A program made the position numbers and the translations under genes. This document shows positions 15,203 through 23,143 of a stretch of DNA of 64,000 nt, piece after piece. The notes beneath the pieces are model-generated. The model did not search any database. It saw only the letters and a list, made by a program, of their open reading frames with translations, and was not told the origin of the DNA. How positions within the stretch are numbered: position 1 is the stretch's first letter; every line of letters begins with the position of its first letter. Location: positions 81,021-145,020 of the forward strand of contig CAKUWY010000007.1 in NCBI GenBank assembly GCA_934699585.1, read 5' to 3'. This stretch comes from an uncultured Fibrobacter sp. (lineage in GTDB: Bacteria; Fibrobacterota; Fibrobacteria; Fibrobacterales; Fibrobacteraceae).

Positions 15203-16501
15203 ATGAAAATCACAAGAACATTCTTTGCGATTCCTGCATTGGCGTGTGCCCTTGCATTCGCTGCTCCCATTGACGACATAGGCGCATTGTCTGTCAAAGG
15301 AAACCAAGTAGTGGGTGCCAACGGGCAACCCGCACAGCTTCGTGGCATGAGCTTTTTCTGGAATATCGCCGAAGAAGCAAGAGACTACTGGAACGCTAAC
15401 GTGGTCAACTGGCTTGCCGAAGACTGGCACGCAAACCTGGTCCGCGCCGCTATGGCTGTAGAGGACAACTGGGGAGACGATAAAATCGGCTATGCCTACA
15501 ACCCTTCCAAGAATCAAGCCATGGTAGAAACCGTCGTGGATGCCGCTATTGCCAAGGGAATCTATGTCATTATTGACTGGCACAGCCATTGGACCAATGA
15601 TAGGTCTGCCAAGGAAAACGGCAAGGACCGTTGGGAACTAGCAAAGGATTTTTTCACCGCCATGGCCACCAAGTATAGTCAATACCCCAATGTGATTTAC
15701 GAGATTTACAATGAGCCTGGAACGGACGATTGGGGACAAATCAAATCATACGCAGAATACATCATTCCCATTATACGTGCCATCGATCCTGACAACCTGA
15801 TTCTCGTAGGAACCCCAAAATATTCCGGAGATCTCAGTTCCGTCATTTCGAATCCCTTATCAAGCAACTACTCCAGCAACGTGGCTTACGTTTTCCATTT
15901 CTACGCTTCGGAAGATTGGCACTTGAACAACTACCTGCCTACAGCAAAACAGGCAATGAACACCCTTCCACTCTTTATTTCTGAATGCGGGCTTACTCCT
16001 GCATCGGGAAACGGAACTATCAACTATTCCATGGTCAATACTTTTTGGGACTGGCTGGACCAGAACAAGCTCAGTTGGGCAGCCTGGAGTATTGTAAACA
16101 AGGATGAAACCTCTGCCGCCTTGCAAAAGAGTGCCAGTGCGAGCGGTAACTGGTCCGAAAGTGATTTGCGGGAATCTGGTAAATGGTTCAGAGAAAAACT
16201 CAGGGCCGTCAATCCCGAATGGTCGCCAATCTCTGGCGAAAGCAGAATCGAGCCTGCCGCACTCCCCCGCCCAGTCGCGAGCATCTCCAGTTTTCACTTT
16301 GCAAACAACACCGTCAGCGTAAGTTTGAACGGTCAGTCAAAAGTGGAGTTGCTGGACCTGCAGGGCCGCACTGTCCGCACCCTCTGGAACGGGAACGCCA
16401 ATGGTAGCGTTAGCTTGTCTGTAGTCGCACAACCGGGAATCTACCTGGTGCGTATCCAGAGACAAGGGGTTTCCGAGACTCATAAAGTCGCTGTGAGGTA
16501 A
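15203..16501 (+). CDS. Secreted GH5 endoglucanase with C-terminal sorting-type domain (copy 2)
   Basis: The 432-residue tandem paralogue of the preceding gene is near-identical over long stretches from APIDDIGALS onward. The catalytic residues are E171 (YNEP) and E261 (ISECGL). It lacks the long Ser-rich linker and has a short Pro/Ala connector before a C-terminal domain (VELLDLQGRTVRTLW ... GIYLVRIQRQG ... KVAVR) of sorting type. The signal peptide is MKITRTFFAIPALACALAFA. GGGAGG precedes the ATG. The two genes probably form one transcript. They probably arose by duplication and then diverged in linker and in the loop after residue 90. Confidence 0.93.
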   Translation: MKITRTFFAIPALACALAFAAPIDDIGALSVKGNQVVGANGQPAQLRGMSFFWNIAEEARDYWNANVVNWLAEDWHANLVRAAMAVEDNWGDDKIGYAYNPSKNQAMVETVVDAAIAKGIYVIIDWHSHWTNDRSAKENGKDRWELAKDFFTAMATKYSQYPNVIYEIYNEPGTDDWGQIKSYAEYIIPIIRAIDPDNLILVGTPKYSGDLSSVISNPLSSNYSSNVAYVFHFYASEDWHLNNYLPTAKQAMNTLPLFISECGLTPASGNGTINYSMVNTFWDWLDQNKLSWAAWSIVNKDETSAALQKSASASGNWSESDLRESGKWFREKLRAVNPEWSPISGESRIEPAALPRPVASISSFHFANNTVSVSLNGQSKVELLDLQGRTVRTLWNGNANGSVSLSVVAQPGIYLVRIQRQGVSETHKVAVR

Positions 16502-16517
16502 GCGGGTGTTCGCCTGC

Positions 16518-16602
16518 GCGAACATGACGACGCTTCATTCATTTAGCGGATTCTCGCTGGAGTTTACCCCCGACCACGATCGGGGGCGAACATGACGACG
16601 CT
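16518..16602. repeat. Two hairpins each followed by the same 17-bp sequence
   Basis: The 17-mer GCGAACATGACGACGCT occurs at 16518-16534 and 16586-16602. The first copy follows the hairpin GTTCGC/GCGAAC, the second follows CCCCGA/TCGGGG. They fill the gap between the convergent GH5 and decarboxylase genes. Confidence 0.6.
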
Positions 16603-16604
16603 CG

Positions 16605-17531
16605 TTAAACCACAGTCCTGAAGTATTCGATGGTCTTCTGGAGGCCGTCGAACAAGTTGACCTTGGGCTCCCAGCCCAGGGCCTTTTTTGCAAGGCTAAT
16701 GTCGGGGCGGCGCATCTTAGGATCGTCGCCGGGCAGGGGCTGGTACACAATTCTGCTTTTGGAATTCGTCAATTCCAGCACGGTCTGGGCAAGTTCCAGC
16801 ATGGTAAACTCACCCGGGTTCCCCACATTCACAGGCCCGATAATCTCGTCCTGTTCCATCATGCGGACAAAAGCCTCTACCATGTCATCCACATAGCAGA
16901 AACTGCGGGTCTGGCTACCGTCGCCGTAGATGGTCAAGTCTTCGCCCTTTAGGGCCTGCACGATAAAGTTGGACACCACGCGACCATCGTTCATGAGCAT
17001 GCGGGGACCGTAAGTATTGAAAATGCGCACGATACGGATGTCCACATGGTTCTGACGGTGGTAATCCATAAAGAGGGTTTCCGCTACACGCTTGCCCTCG
17101 TCGTAGCAACTGCGGATACCGATGGGGTTTACGTTTCCCCAGTAATCCTCTTTTTGCGGGTGCACCGCCGGGTCGCCGTAGACTTCGCTAGTGCTGGCCT
17201 GCAGTATGCGGGCATGGACCCGCTTGGCAAGCCCCAGCATGTTGATAGCGCCCATGACGCTGGTCTTGATAGTCTTTACCGGGTTGAACTGGTAATGGAC
17301 TGGACTTGCGGGGCAAGCCAGATTGAAAATCCGGTCCACTTCCAAAAGGATAGGCTCGGTCACGTCGTGGCGGATAAGTTCGAAGTTCCGGTTATCCCGC
17401 AGGTGGGACACGTTCTGGAGACGCCCGGTGAAATAATTGTCCAGGCACAGGACCTCGTGTCCGTCGTTCAAGAGCCTCTCGCAAAGGTGGCTACCCAAGA
17501 ATCCGGCACCGCCGGTCACCAAGCATCTCAT
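16605..17531 (-). CDS. UDP-glucuronate decarboxylase (UDP-xylose synthase)
   Basis: The 308-residue extended SDR has GGAGFLG at residues 7-13, the catalytic Y143/K147 pair in CYDEGKR and the diagnostic UXS blocks LACPASPVHYQ, KTSVMGAINMLGLAKR, EDYWGNVNPIG and DGRVVSNFIVQAL. It oxidises, decarboxylates and re-reduces UDP-glucuronate to UDP-xylose with bound NAD+, in the cytosol, supplying xylose for glycans or glycosylation. The start at 17531 has AGAGG just upstream. No neighbouring glycosyltransferase is seen. Confidence 0.93.
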   Translation of the reverse strand: MRCLVTGGAGFLGSHLCERLLNDGHEVLCLDNYFTGRLQNVSHLRDNRNFELIRHDVTEPILLEVDRIFNLACPASPVHYQFNPVKTIKTSVMGAINMLGLAKRVHARILQASTSEVYGDPAVHPQKEDYWGNVNPIGIRSCYDEGKRVAETLFMDYHRQNHVDIRIVRIFNTYGPRMLMNDGRVVSNFIVQALKGEDLTIYGDGSQTRSFCYVDDMVEAFVRMMEQDEIIGPVNVGNPGEFTMLELAQTVLELTNSKSRIVYQPLPGDDPKMRRPDISLAKKALGWEPKVNLFDGLQKTIEYFRTVV

Positions 17532-17774
17532 AAAAACCTCTTAAATTCAGGGCTGGAATATAGTAATTACCGGTTGGCGTCCCACTATCCAGAAGCACTT
17601 CGGCTCCGCCCAGCGAGGACAGGCCCGGAACAGACTCTAGTGCGAGAAGTGTTAAAAATCACACTTTATCAACCTTTTGTGCACTTTATCACCGTATAGG
17701 GCCCACCCAGCCTTGCCTCAATGTAAATAAATTACTACCTTTACCCCGTCAAAACACAAACAAGGAGAACACAA

Positions 17775-18533
17775 ATGTTCAAGAAAATCGCTCTCGCTAC
17801 CGCCCTGGTGGCCACAGCTTCCTTCGCTACCTGGGACAAGTTCCCGGTTCTCGAAAACCACAAGGGTCAGGCCCAGGTGGGTCTCAACTACGACATGCAG
17901 GGAGACGCAAGCGGACTCGGACTCTATGCAGGCGCTCGCTACACCGTGATTCCCAACTTGGAATTGGGCGTGAAACTTCCTTATACCGTTTTCACCGACT
18001 ACGACGGAAATGATGGTCCCGATGGTCTCGGCAACCTGCCTATCATGGTCCGCTACCAGTTCATGCCCATCATGAACGCTTTCGTGGACGTGGAACTCCC
18101 CATCGGTGAAGAAGAACTCAACGACGACGGTATCGGCATCCACCTGGGTGTCCAGTACTCCCAGCCTTTCGGCATGGTGAACCTGGGTACTGAACTGGGC
18201 TTTGCCATCCACACCGAAGGTGACGACGACTACACTCCGGCCTACGAACTGAACGTCGGTGCTGAAGGCGACTTCGCCGTTAGCTCCTTCGTTACTCCTT
18301 ATGTAGGTGCCGACCTGAACATCAAGGTCACTGATTCCGAATGGAATGCAGGCCCCATGAAAGGTGACGCTGGCGACTCCGGCGACATGGGTCTCTGGAT
18401 TTACCTCGGCGGTGACTTCATCATCAACCCCATGTTCGATGTGGACGTGTCCTTCGGATTCGGCCTCGGCGAAGACTACTATGGCGAAGACACTCCCATG
18501 TCTATCGACGCCCACCTGAACATCAACTTCTAA
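17775..18533 (+). CDS. Outer-membrane beta-barrel-like protein
   Basis: The 252-residue protein has a signal peptide (MFKKIALATALVATASFA) and alternating amphipathic strands (AQVGLNYDMQ, LGLYAGARYTVIPNLELGVKLPYT, GLWIYLGGDFIINPMFDVDVSFGFG). It ends with phenylalanine (HLNINF), as outer-membrane barrels do. No family name is recognised. AGGAG sits before the ATG and a strong terminator follows, so it is monocistronic. Codon use is highly biased, suggesting strong expression (inference). The 240-bp upstream region contains two CACTTTATCA repeats (about 17663 and 17682) that could be regulatory. Confidence 0.8.
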   Translation: MFKKIALATALVATASFATWDKFPVLENHKGQAQVGLNYDMQGDASGLGLYAGARYTVIPNLELGVKLPYTVFTDYDGNDGPDGLGNLPIMVRYQFMPIMNAFVDVELPIGEEELNDDGIGIHLGVQYSQPFGMVNLGTELGFAIHTEGDDDYTPAYELNVGAEGDFAVSSFVTPYVGADLNIKVTDSEWNAGPMKGDAGDSGDMGLWIYLGGDFIINPMFDVDVSFGFGLGEDYYGEDTPMSIDAHLNINF

Positions 18534-18558
18534 TCGAAGTCCGTTCAAGAAAAATTTG

Positions 18559-18587
18559 CCCTCGGCCTGGCCGAGGGTATTTTTTTG
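18559..18587 (+). terminator. Rho-independent terminator
   Basis: A perfect CCCTCGGC/GCCGAGGG stem with a CTG loop is followed by TATTTTTTT, 25 bp after the outer-membrane protein stop codon. Confidence 0.92.
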
Positions 18588-18659
18588 CGCTCGTCATCCT
18601 CGACTTGGTCGATTATCTGCTAGCCATGGTGCCGGATTCCGGCACGAGGCCGTCATAAT

Positions 18660-18700
18660 GGATTCTATCGTTCCGCCCTGCGGCTTCACTCCAGAATGAC
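18660..18700. repeat. Palindromic repeat covering the coaE stop codon
   Basis: The unit GGATTCTATCG...CCAGAATGAC has the same ends as those at 9719-9753 and 59676-59702. It includes the last codons (VILE) and stop of coaE. A half-unit GTCATCCTCGAC lies at 18593. Confidence 0.75.
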
Positions 18701-19267
18701 AGCCACCTGCCTTTCCAGTTGTTCCAAGGAGCCGCCGTTCTCGATTCTTGTAACGGCAATCCCCTGTGCCTGCCAGAGGGCGGCGATGTCGCCCTGAGTC
18801 TCAATACGGCGTTCCGCGTCTTCACGGGAAAGCCCCCGAGATACCAACCGCTCCAGGCGAACCCCTGCAGGAGCATCCACCAGCCATACCTGGTCCAGAA
18901 GGTTTACTACCTGGGGTATGCGGTGCAAGAGGGCCGCCTCCAAGAATACAGGTCCGGAATGCACCGCGAAAAACTCCCGCACCGCGTCCGTCAGGTAGGG
19001 GTAAACCAGAGCCTCCAGTTTTTCCCGAGCGGCATCGTCTCTGAAAATAAGGTCCGCAAAAAATTTGCGGTTCACTCCAGCGGCGGTCAGGCATTCCGGG
19101 CCAAAGGCCTCCGCCAATTCCTTGCGCAGGGCATCGTAATCCCGGTAAAGTTCATGCACGCAGGCATCTGCGTCCAGCACGGGCAAGCCCCGACGGCGAA
19201 GGCACTCCCCCACCGTAGACTTTCCGGAACCGATGGTTCCCGTGATGCCGATACACTTATCTGCCAT
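18686..19267 (-). CDS. coaE: Dephospho-CoA kinase
   Basis: The 193-residue protein has the P-loop GTIGSGKST at residues 10-18 and the family blocks VLDADACVHELY, GVNRKFFADLIF and VYPYLTDAVREFF, ending with EDAERRIETQG. It catalyses the last step of coenzyme A synthesis, ATP-dependent phosphorylation of the 3'-hydroxyl of dephospho-CoA. The length fits the family. The last four residues and stop codon are supplied by a palindromic repeat, so the native C-terminus may have been replaced. The upstream EamA gene ends 25 bp before its start and may be co-transcribed. Confidence 0.95.
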   Translation of the reverse strand: MADKCIGITGTIGSGKSTVGECLRRRGLPVLDADACVHELYRDYDALRKELAEAFGPECLTAAGVNRKFFADLIFRDDAAREKLEALVYPYLTDAVREFFAVHSGPVFLEAALLHRIPQVVNLLDQVWLVDAPAGVRLERLVSRGLSREDAERRIETQGDIAALWQAQGIAVTRIENGGSLEQLERQVAVILE

Positions 19268-19292
19268 AATCTTTCAACCCAAGCTCTGCATG

Positions 19293-20165
19293 CTAGCCCT
19301 TTCCGAGGGAAATCAGGCAGAGTCCAGCCACAATCCCCAATAGCGCCAAGAACTTCAGCTTGCTCTTGCGTTCCTTAAAGATAACAATCCCCGCCACAAA
19401 GCTGATGAACACGCTGGAACGGCGGAAAACGGTAATCACCGAAATCAGGGCGTCCTTGTCGCTTACCGCCAAGAAATAACAGCGGTCCGCAATGATAAGC
19501 AGCGCCGCCACCAAGAGAAAGCTCCAGCGGAACTGGAATGGCGTGGTCTTTTGGCGGGTCGGAAACCAGGTCACCGCACAAATGAGGAACTGCCACAGGG
19601 CCATATAGAAACTGAACCAGACCTGTACCGTCAGGGGGTCAAAGTCCATCCGTTGCAAAATCAACTTGTCATAGACTCCGCTGCAGGCGGCAAGGATGGT
19701 GCCGAGCACCATGGAAATAACCCAGGGGCTGCTGAAAAAATGCCCCATCTCCTTACGGCCCGCGAGGCTAAGGCCTATGTAAGAAAACACGCACAGACCA
19801 ATGCCCGCCCACTGCAAAGGGAAAGGACGCTCCCCCATAAAGCTCACCGCTATGCCGATGGTAAAGAGCGGGGCCAGGGCACGGATGGTGGCCGAAATGC
19901 TGAGGGGCATGTGGGCGATGGCGTTGTAGGTCAAGAGCCAACTACCGCCAACGATTAAGGCTTTGCCCATCAAGAAAACATGCTCGCGGAGCGCCAGTGT
20001 TTCGGTATGCCCCGAAACCAGGATAGGCAGCATGAACAGGGCGTAAAAGGCGCTGCACAAGAACAGCACGGGGCGCACCGCATTCCCCTGGACAGACTTT
20101 TTCTTGGCCAGGTCATAAAAACCCAGGAAAAACGCAGAGGAAAGTGCCAGCAACAGCCATGACAT
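19293..20165 (-). CDS. EamA/DMT-family transporter
   Basis: The 290-residue membrane protein has about ten hydrophobic segments in two homologous halves (MSWLLLALSSAFFLGFYDLAKK ... and VISMVLGTILAACSGVYDKLIL ...). It contains the family-type PLFTIGIAVSFMGERPFPLQWAGIGLCV and ends VFISFVAGIVIFKERKSKLKFLALLGIVAGL. Such inner-membrane carriers move metabolites such as amino acids or nucleotide sugars; the substrate is unknown. It lies directly upstream of coaE on the same strand. Confidence 0.88.
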   Translation of the reverse strand: MSWLLLALSSAFFLGFYDLAKKKSVQGNAVRPVLFLCSAFYALFMLPILVSGHTETLALREHVFLMGKALIVGGSWLLTYNAIAHMPLSISATIRALAPLFTIGIAVSFMGERPFPLQWAGIGLCVFSYIGLSLAGRKEMGHFFSSPWVISMVLGTILAACSGVYDKLILQRMDFDPLTVQVWFSFYMALWQFLICAVTWFPTRQKTTPFQFRWSFLLVAALLIIADRCYFLAVSDKDALISVITVFRRSSVFISFVAGIVIFKERKSKLKFLALLGIVAGLCLISLGKG

Positions 20166-20248
20166 AGGTCACAAAATCTAGAAATTCATCTTGCCAAAGG
20201 TCGCCACAATACTATTTTTAACCAAAACATCAACCAAAAGGATCCATC

Positions 20249-20692
20249 ATGGGTATCAAAGGAAAAGCAACATCCCTCCTTGAAGAATTCAAGGCTTTCG
20301 CCCTCAAGGGCAACATCGTCGACATGGCCATCGGTGTTATCATCGGCGGCGCTTTCGGCAAAATTGTCACCAGCTTCGTGAACGACATCGTCATGCCCTG
20401 CGTGAACGCCATCGTGGCAAGCCTCGGTGCAGAAGGTGCCGGCGAAGGCCTCAAGGCCCTAACCTACACCACCGCTGCCGGAGCCCAGATTCCTTACGGA
20501 GCCTTCATCGGCAACATCGTGGACTTCTTAATTGTGGCCATCGTGGTGTTCATTGTGATGAAAAAGTTCCTGGGCTTTGTGCAGAACATGCGCAAGAAGG
20601 AAGAAGAAAAACCGGCCGAACCGCCTGCACCGCCAGAGCCGTCCGCCGAAGAAAAGCTCCTCACCGAAATCCGCGATTTGCTGAAGAAGTGA
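20249..20692 (+). CDS. mscL: Large-conductance mechanosensitive channel
   Basis: The 147-residue protein has the MscL signature: EEFKAFALKGNIVDMAIGVIIGGAFGKIVTSFVNDIVMP as the N-terminal helix and TM1, a periplasmic loop, then GAFIGNIVDFLIVAIVVFIVMKKF as TM2. The C-terminal cytoplasmic helix ends EEKLLTEIRDLLKK after a Pro-rich linker. It forms an inner-membrane pentamer that opens under osmotic down-shock. AAAAGGATCC lies before the ATG. It is monocistronic with a terminator. Confidence 0.97.
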   Translation: MGIKGKATSLLEEFKAFALKGNIVDMAIGVIIGGAFGKIVTSFVNDIVMPCVNAIVASLGAEGAGEGLKALTYTTAAGAQIPYGAFIGNIVDFLIVAIVVFIVMKKFLGFVQNMRKKEEEKPAEPPAPPEPSAEEKLLTEIRDLLKK

Positions 20693-20700
20693 CACGAAGT

Positions 20701-20742
20701 GTCATCCTGAGCAACGAGGCATAGCCTCGGCGTCGAAGGATC
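20701..20742. repeat. Palindromic repeat (GTCATCCTGAGC...GAAGGATC type)
   Basis: The unit has a central GAGGCATAGCCTC hairpin and the family ends. It lies between the mscL stop codon and its terminator. Confidence 0.75.
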
Positions 20743-20758
20743 TAAGAGAAATCGAAAT

Positions 20759-20789
20759 GAAGACCGCCCTGGCGGTCTTCGTTTTTTTT
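20759..20789 (+). terminator. Rho-independent terminator of mscL
   Basis: A ten-base perfect stem GAAGACCGCC/GGCGGTCTTC is followed by GTTTTTTTT. Confidence 0.9.
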
Positions 20790-20804
20790 AGGGAGCGGGA
20801 CAAG

Positions 20805-22013
20805 CTAGGCTTGCCGAAGTCTTATTTCGTTATCCGCCTTGAATGGTAGTTCGTCGGGTTCGGGAGTGGCAATAATCACCTGGCACTGCTTTTGTCGAAT
20901 CAAGGCGGCCACGGCATCGCGACGGTTCACGTCCAGTTCCGCAAACACGTCGTCCAGCAGAAGGATGGGCTTGTTCAGGTAACGACTCGCCACATCTACG
21001 GCGGCAAAACGCATGGCTATGGCCGCACAGCGGCACTGTCCCTGGGAGCCCGAAGAACGCATCTCCACATCGCCAATACGCACGCCAAGGTCATCTTTAT
21101 GAGGGCCCGACAGCGTAATCCCCTGAATTTTTTCGGCGTATTCCAGCCCCGAAAGCTTACGACGGTAGGCCGAGCGCAGGGCGTTTTCATCTACGGAGCC
21201 GTCGCTCAGTTCTCCGGAGTCCGACGCAAGGCAATCTGCGCCCCCGCTGGTCAAAGAAGCCGCCTGGTCAAGCCCAAAATCGTCCAAGAATTCCGCACCG
21301 TCCAAGGCGTCCAGCTCCTTGAGAATGGAACTCTTGTAGGCACAGGTAATTTCGTCAATGCCGCTGGAAAGCTTGCGGTAATAGGCCGTAATAATCGGCG
21401 AAATTTCTTTTGACAATTCTATACGGGCAGCCCAGAGTTTTGCGCCCAGGTCGGCTAGCTGGTCCGTAAGCACCTGGAACAGTTCTTCACCACCGGTGGC
21501 AGAGCCCTCCCGCTTGAACTGACGCAGCCACTGGTTCCGCTGCTGCAAAATCCGCCGGTAGTTCCGCAAGGTCGTAGCATTTGCCGCCGAACGGAAGCAA
21601 AGGATTTCATCCAGCCAGCGTCTGCGCACATCCGGAGCCCCGCGCAAAAGCTCGATATCCGAAGGCTGCATCACCACGGCGGGCAAGTTCCCGAAAAGAG
21701 CCGCCACCGACTTGAGGGATTCCCCGTTTTCACGAACCTCACAGGTTCTTCGTCCCACGCGAATTCCGCGGGCAGTCGAGCGGCCGGCATCCTCGAAATT
21801 TCCTCGAAGAATAAACTCGTCCGCGTTCCAGGATATCATCTCCTTCAGGTCACGGGCCCGAAAGGAAAAGCCCTGGGAAAGCAGATGGGCAGATTCCAGG
21901 ACCGTGGTCTTTCCGCAGCCGTTGGGGCCACCCACCACGTTGATTCCTGGAGAAAACTTCAGTTCCCTGGAAACAAGACTCCGGACGTTCTCTATCCAAA
22001 GTTCCGAAATCAC
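20805..22013 (-). CDS. recF: DNA replication/repair protein RecF
   Basis: The 402-residue SMC-like ATPase starts MISELWIENVRSLVSRELKFSPGINVVGGPNGCGKTTVLE, with Walker A at ~29-37. It has the RecF-typical PSDIELLRGAPDVRRRWLDEIL, then SGPHKDDLGVRIGD, the signature-like SSGSQGQCR and Walker B ILLLDDVFAELD. It binds gapped DNA and promotes RecA loading. The start codon overlaps the stop of the PorV-like gene by 4 bp (ATGA), so it is translationally coupled to envelope genes rather than to dnaA-dnaN-gyrB. The loop TSGGADCLASDSGELSDGSVDEN is an atypical insert. Confidence 0.94.
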   Translation of the reverse strand: MISELWIENVRSLVSRELKFSPGINVVGGPNGCGKTTVLESAHLLSQGFSFRARDLKEMISWNADEFILRGNFEDAGRSTARGIRVGRRTCEVRENGESLKSVAALFGNLPAVVMQPSDIELLRGAPDVRRRWLDEILCFRSAANATTLRNYRRILQQRNQWLRQFKREGSATGGEELFQVLTDQLADLGAKLWAARIELSKEISPIITAYYRKLSSGIDEITCAYKSSILKELDALDGAEFLDDFGLDQAASLTSGGADCLASDSGELSDGSVDENALRSAYRRKLSGLEYAEKIQGITLSGPHKDDLGVRIGDVEMRSSGSQGQCRCAAIAMRFAAVDVASRYLNKPILLLDDVFAELDVNRRDAVAALIRQKQCQVIIATPEPDELPFKADNEIRLRQA

Positions 22014-23143
22014 GGGATGTAGCCTCGCAAGCCAAAGCTCAGGGGGTTCCAGAGGTCCGCCTCGGATTCGTAGGTCAAGGCGTAGTTCACGTCGAACAGG
22101 TATTTCTTTTTGGCGATGGGAATGCGGAACTTGTAACCAAGGCCCACCATGAAATTACGGTCGTCCATACCCGTGCGGATAGTCCCGTCCGTAATGATTT
22201 CGCATTCAAAGCCCACACGGGCGGTCCACAAGTGCCAATGGGTGTCAAAGACCAGGAGCGTATCCGCCAGCTGGTAATCCAGGGCTTCCATCCAGGCATA
22301 AACTGGCTTGCCCATCACCTTGGAGCGGTAACCCGCCCCGATCTGCAAGACCTTCGGACGCACCCCTTCGGTAGAAGGCACGGAATTGTCGGAGCTCACC
22401 GTCTTGGTCCAGCGAGAGGACAGGTTCTTGCTGAAGCTCAAGTTCCGAATGACCACCGAGGTGGACCACTTTTCGTTCCACTGCCTAAGCCAGCCGAGGT
22501 TCAGCGAAACGGGGCTGGTATAGCCGTCATTCAGTTCAATATTTTCATCTTCGTAGTATTCGGCAATGTCCATGTTGTCGTAGCTCATGGAAAGGGAAAT
22601 GCCGAAGGCATCCCTGCGGGTGGCCCTGTACGAAAATCCAAGGTACATCATGGAAAAGAACGGTGTAGCCGTACCGAGAGTCTGGTCGTCATCATCGATA
22701 ACCTTGAAGTCCATGTCACCACGGTAAAGCATGGCAAAACCGATTCCCATACGCTTGCCTACCGAAGACTCGATTCCAAGGGAACCGCCGGTACGGTCCA
22801 AGTCGCGCTTTTCGCCGTTCAGCGTATAGTTCAGGTTCTGCCTAAAGCCAAGGATGGCCGGGTTCCAGTAGGCACCGGGCATGGCAGAAGTATCCGCAGA
22901 ACCGGTATTTCCGCGGCCCAGTTCCCGGGTACCTGCGCCCATGCGTTCCACGAATCCGTCAAAACCGCCCAGGGCCGCCTTTTTCTCGACGACCCCCGCA
23001 AAGGCGAAGGACGCCAAAAGGGTAAGCAAAAGGGTCGCAAAAAGAGCAGGTCTCAGGAATCGGGCCTGGATCCTTCGCGGACTCCGTCCGCTCAGGATGA
23101 CAAATTGAGACAAGCCGTTCAGGGTGACAGGAATCGGATTCAT
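22010..23143 (-). CDS. PorV/PorQ-like outer-membrane beta-barrel protein
   Basis: The 377-residue protein has a late hydrophobic signal core (FATLLLTLLASFAFA), then GGFDGFVERMGAGTRELGRGNTGSADTSAMPGAYWNPAIL. This resembles the N-terminus of PorV/PorQ family barrels, which are involved in type IX secretion and surface attachment (usually GARxxGMGxAxxA...YWNPA). Repeated amphipathic strands follow to the C-terminal RGYIP. The start at 23143 overlaps the preceding stop by 4 bp and has a G-rich ribosome site. A palindromic repeat is translated in frame before the signal core. With the two GH5 genes bearing sorting domains it fits a T9SS-using organism. Confidence 0.75.
   Translation of the reverse strand: MNPIPVTLNGLSQFVILSGRSPRRIQARFLRPALFATLLLTLLASFAFAGVVEKKAALGGFDGFVERMGAGTRELGRGNTGSADTSAMPGAYWNPAILGFRQNLNYTLNGEKRDLDRTGGSLGIESSVGKRMGIGFAMLYRGDMDFKVIDDDDQTLGTATPFFSMMYLGFSYRATRRDAFGISLSMSYDNMDIAEYYEDENIELNDGYTSPVSLNLGWLRQWNEKWSTSVVIRNLSFSKNLSSRWTKTVSSDNSVPSTEGVRPKVLQIGAGYRSKVMGKPVYAWMEALDYQLADTLLVFDTHWHLWTARVGFECEIITDGTIRTGMDDRNFMVGLGYKFRIPIAKKKYLFDVNYALTYESEADLWNPLSFGLRGYIP
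23068..23101. repeat. Palindromic repeat inside a signal-peptide coding region
   Basis: The unit GGATCCTTCG...CTCAGGATGAC with a GCGGACTCCGTCCGC core is of the same subtype as 8124-8159 and 20701-20742. On the minus strand it encodes roughly VILSGRSPRRIQ of the PorV-like leader. Confidence 0.8.

Noticed and set aside
20805..22013. recF as a hint of the replication origin
   Set aside because: No dnaA, dnaN or gyrB neighbours and no DnaA-box cluster was seen; recF is coupled to envelope genes.
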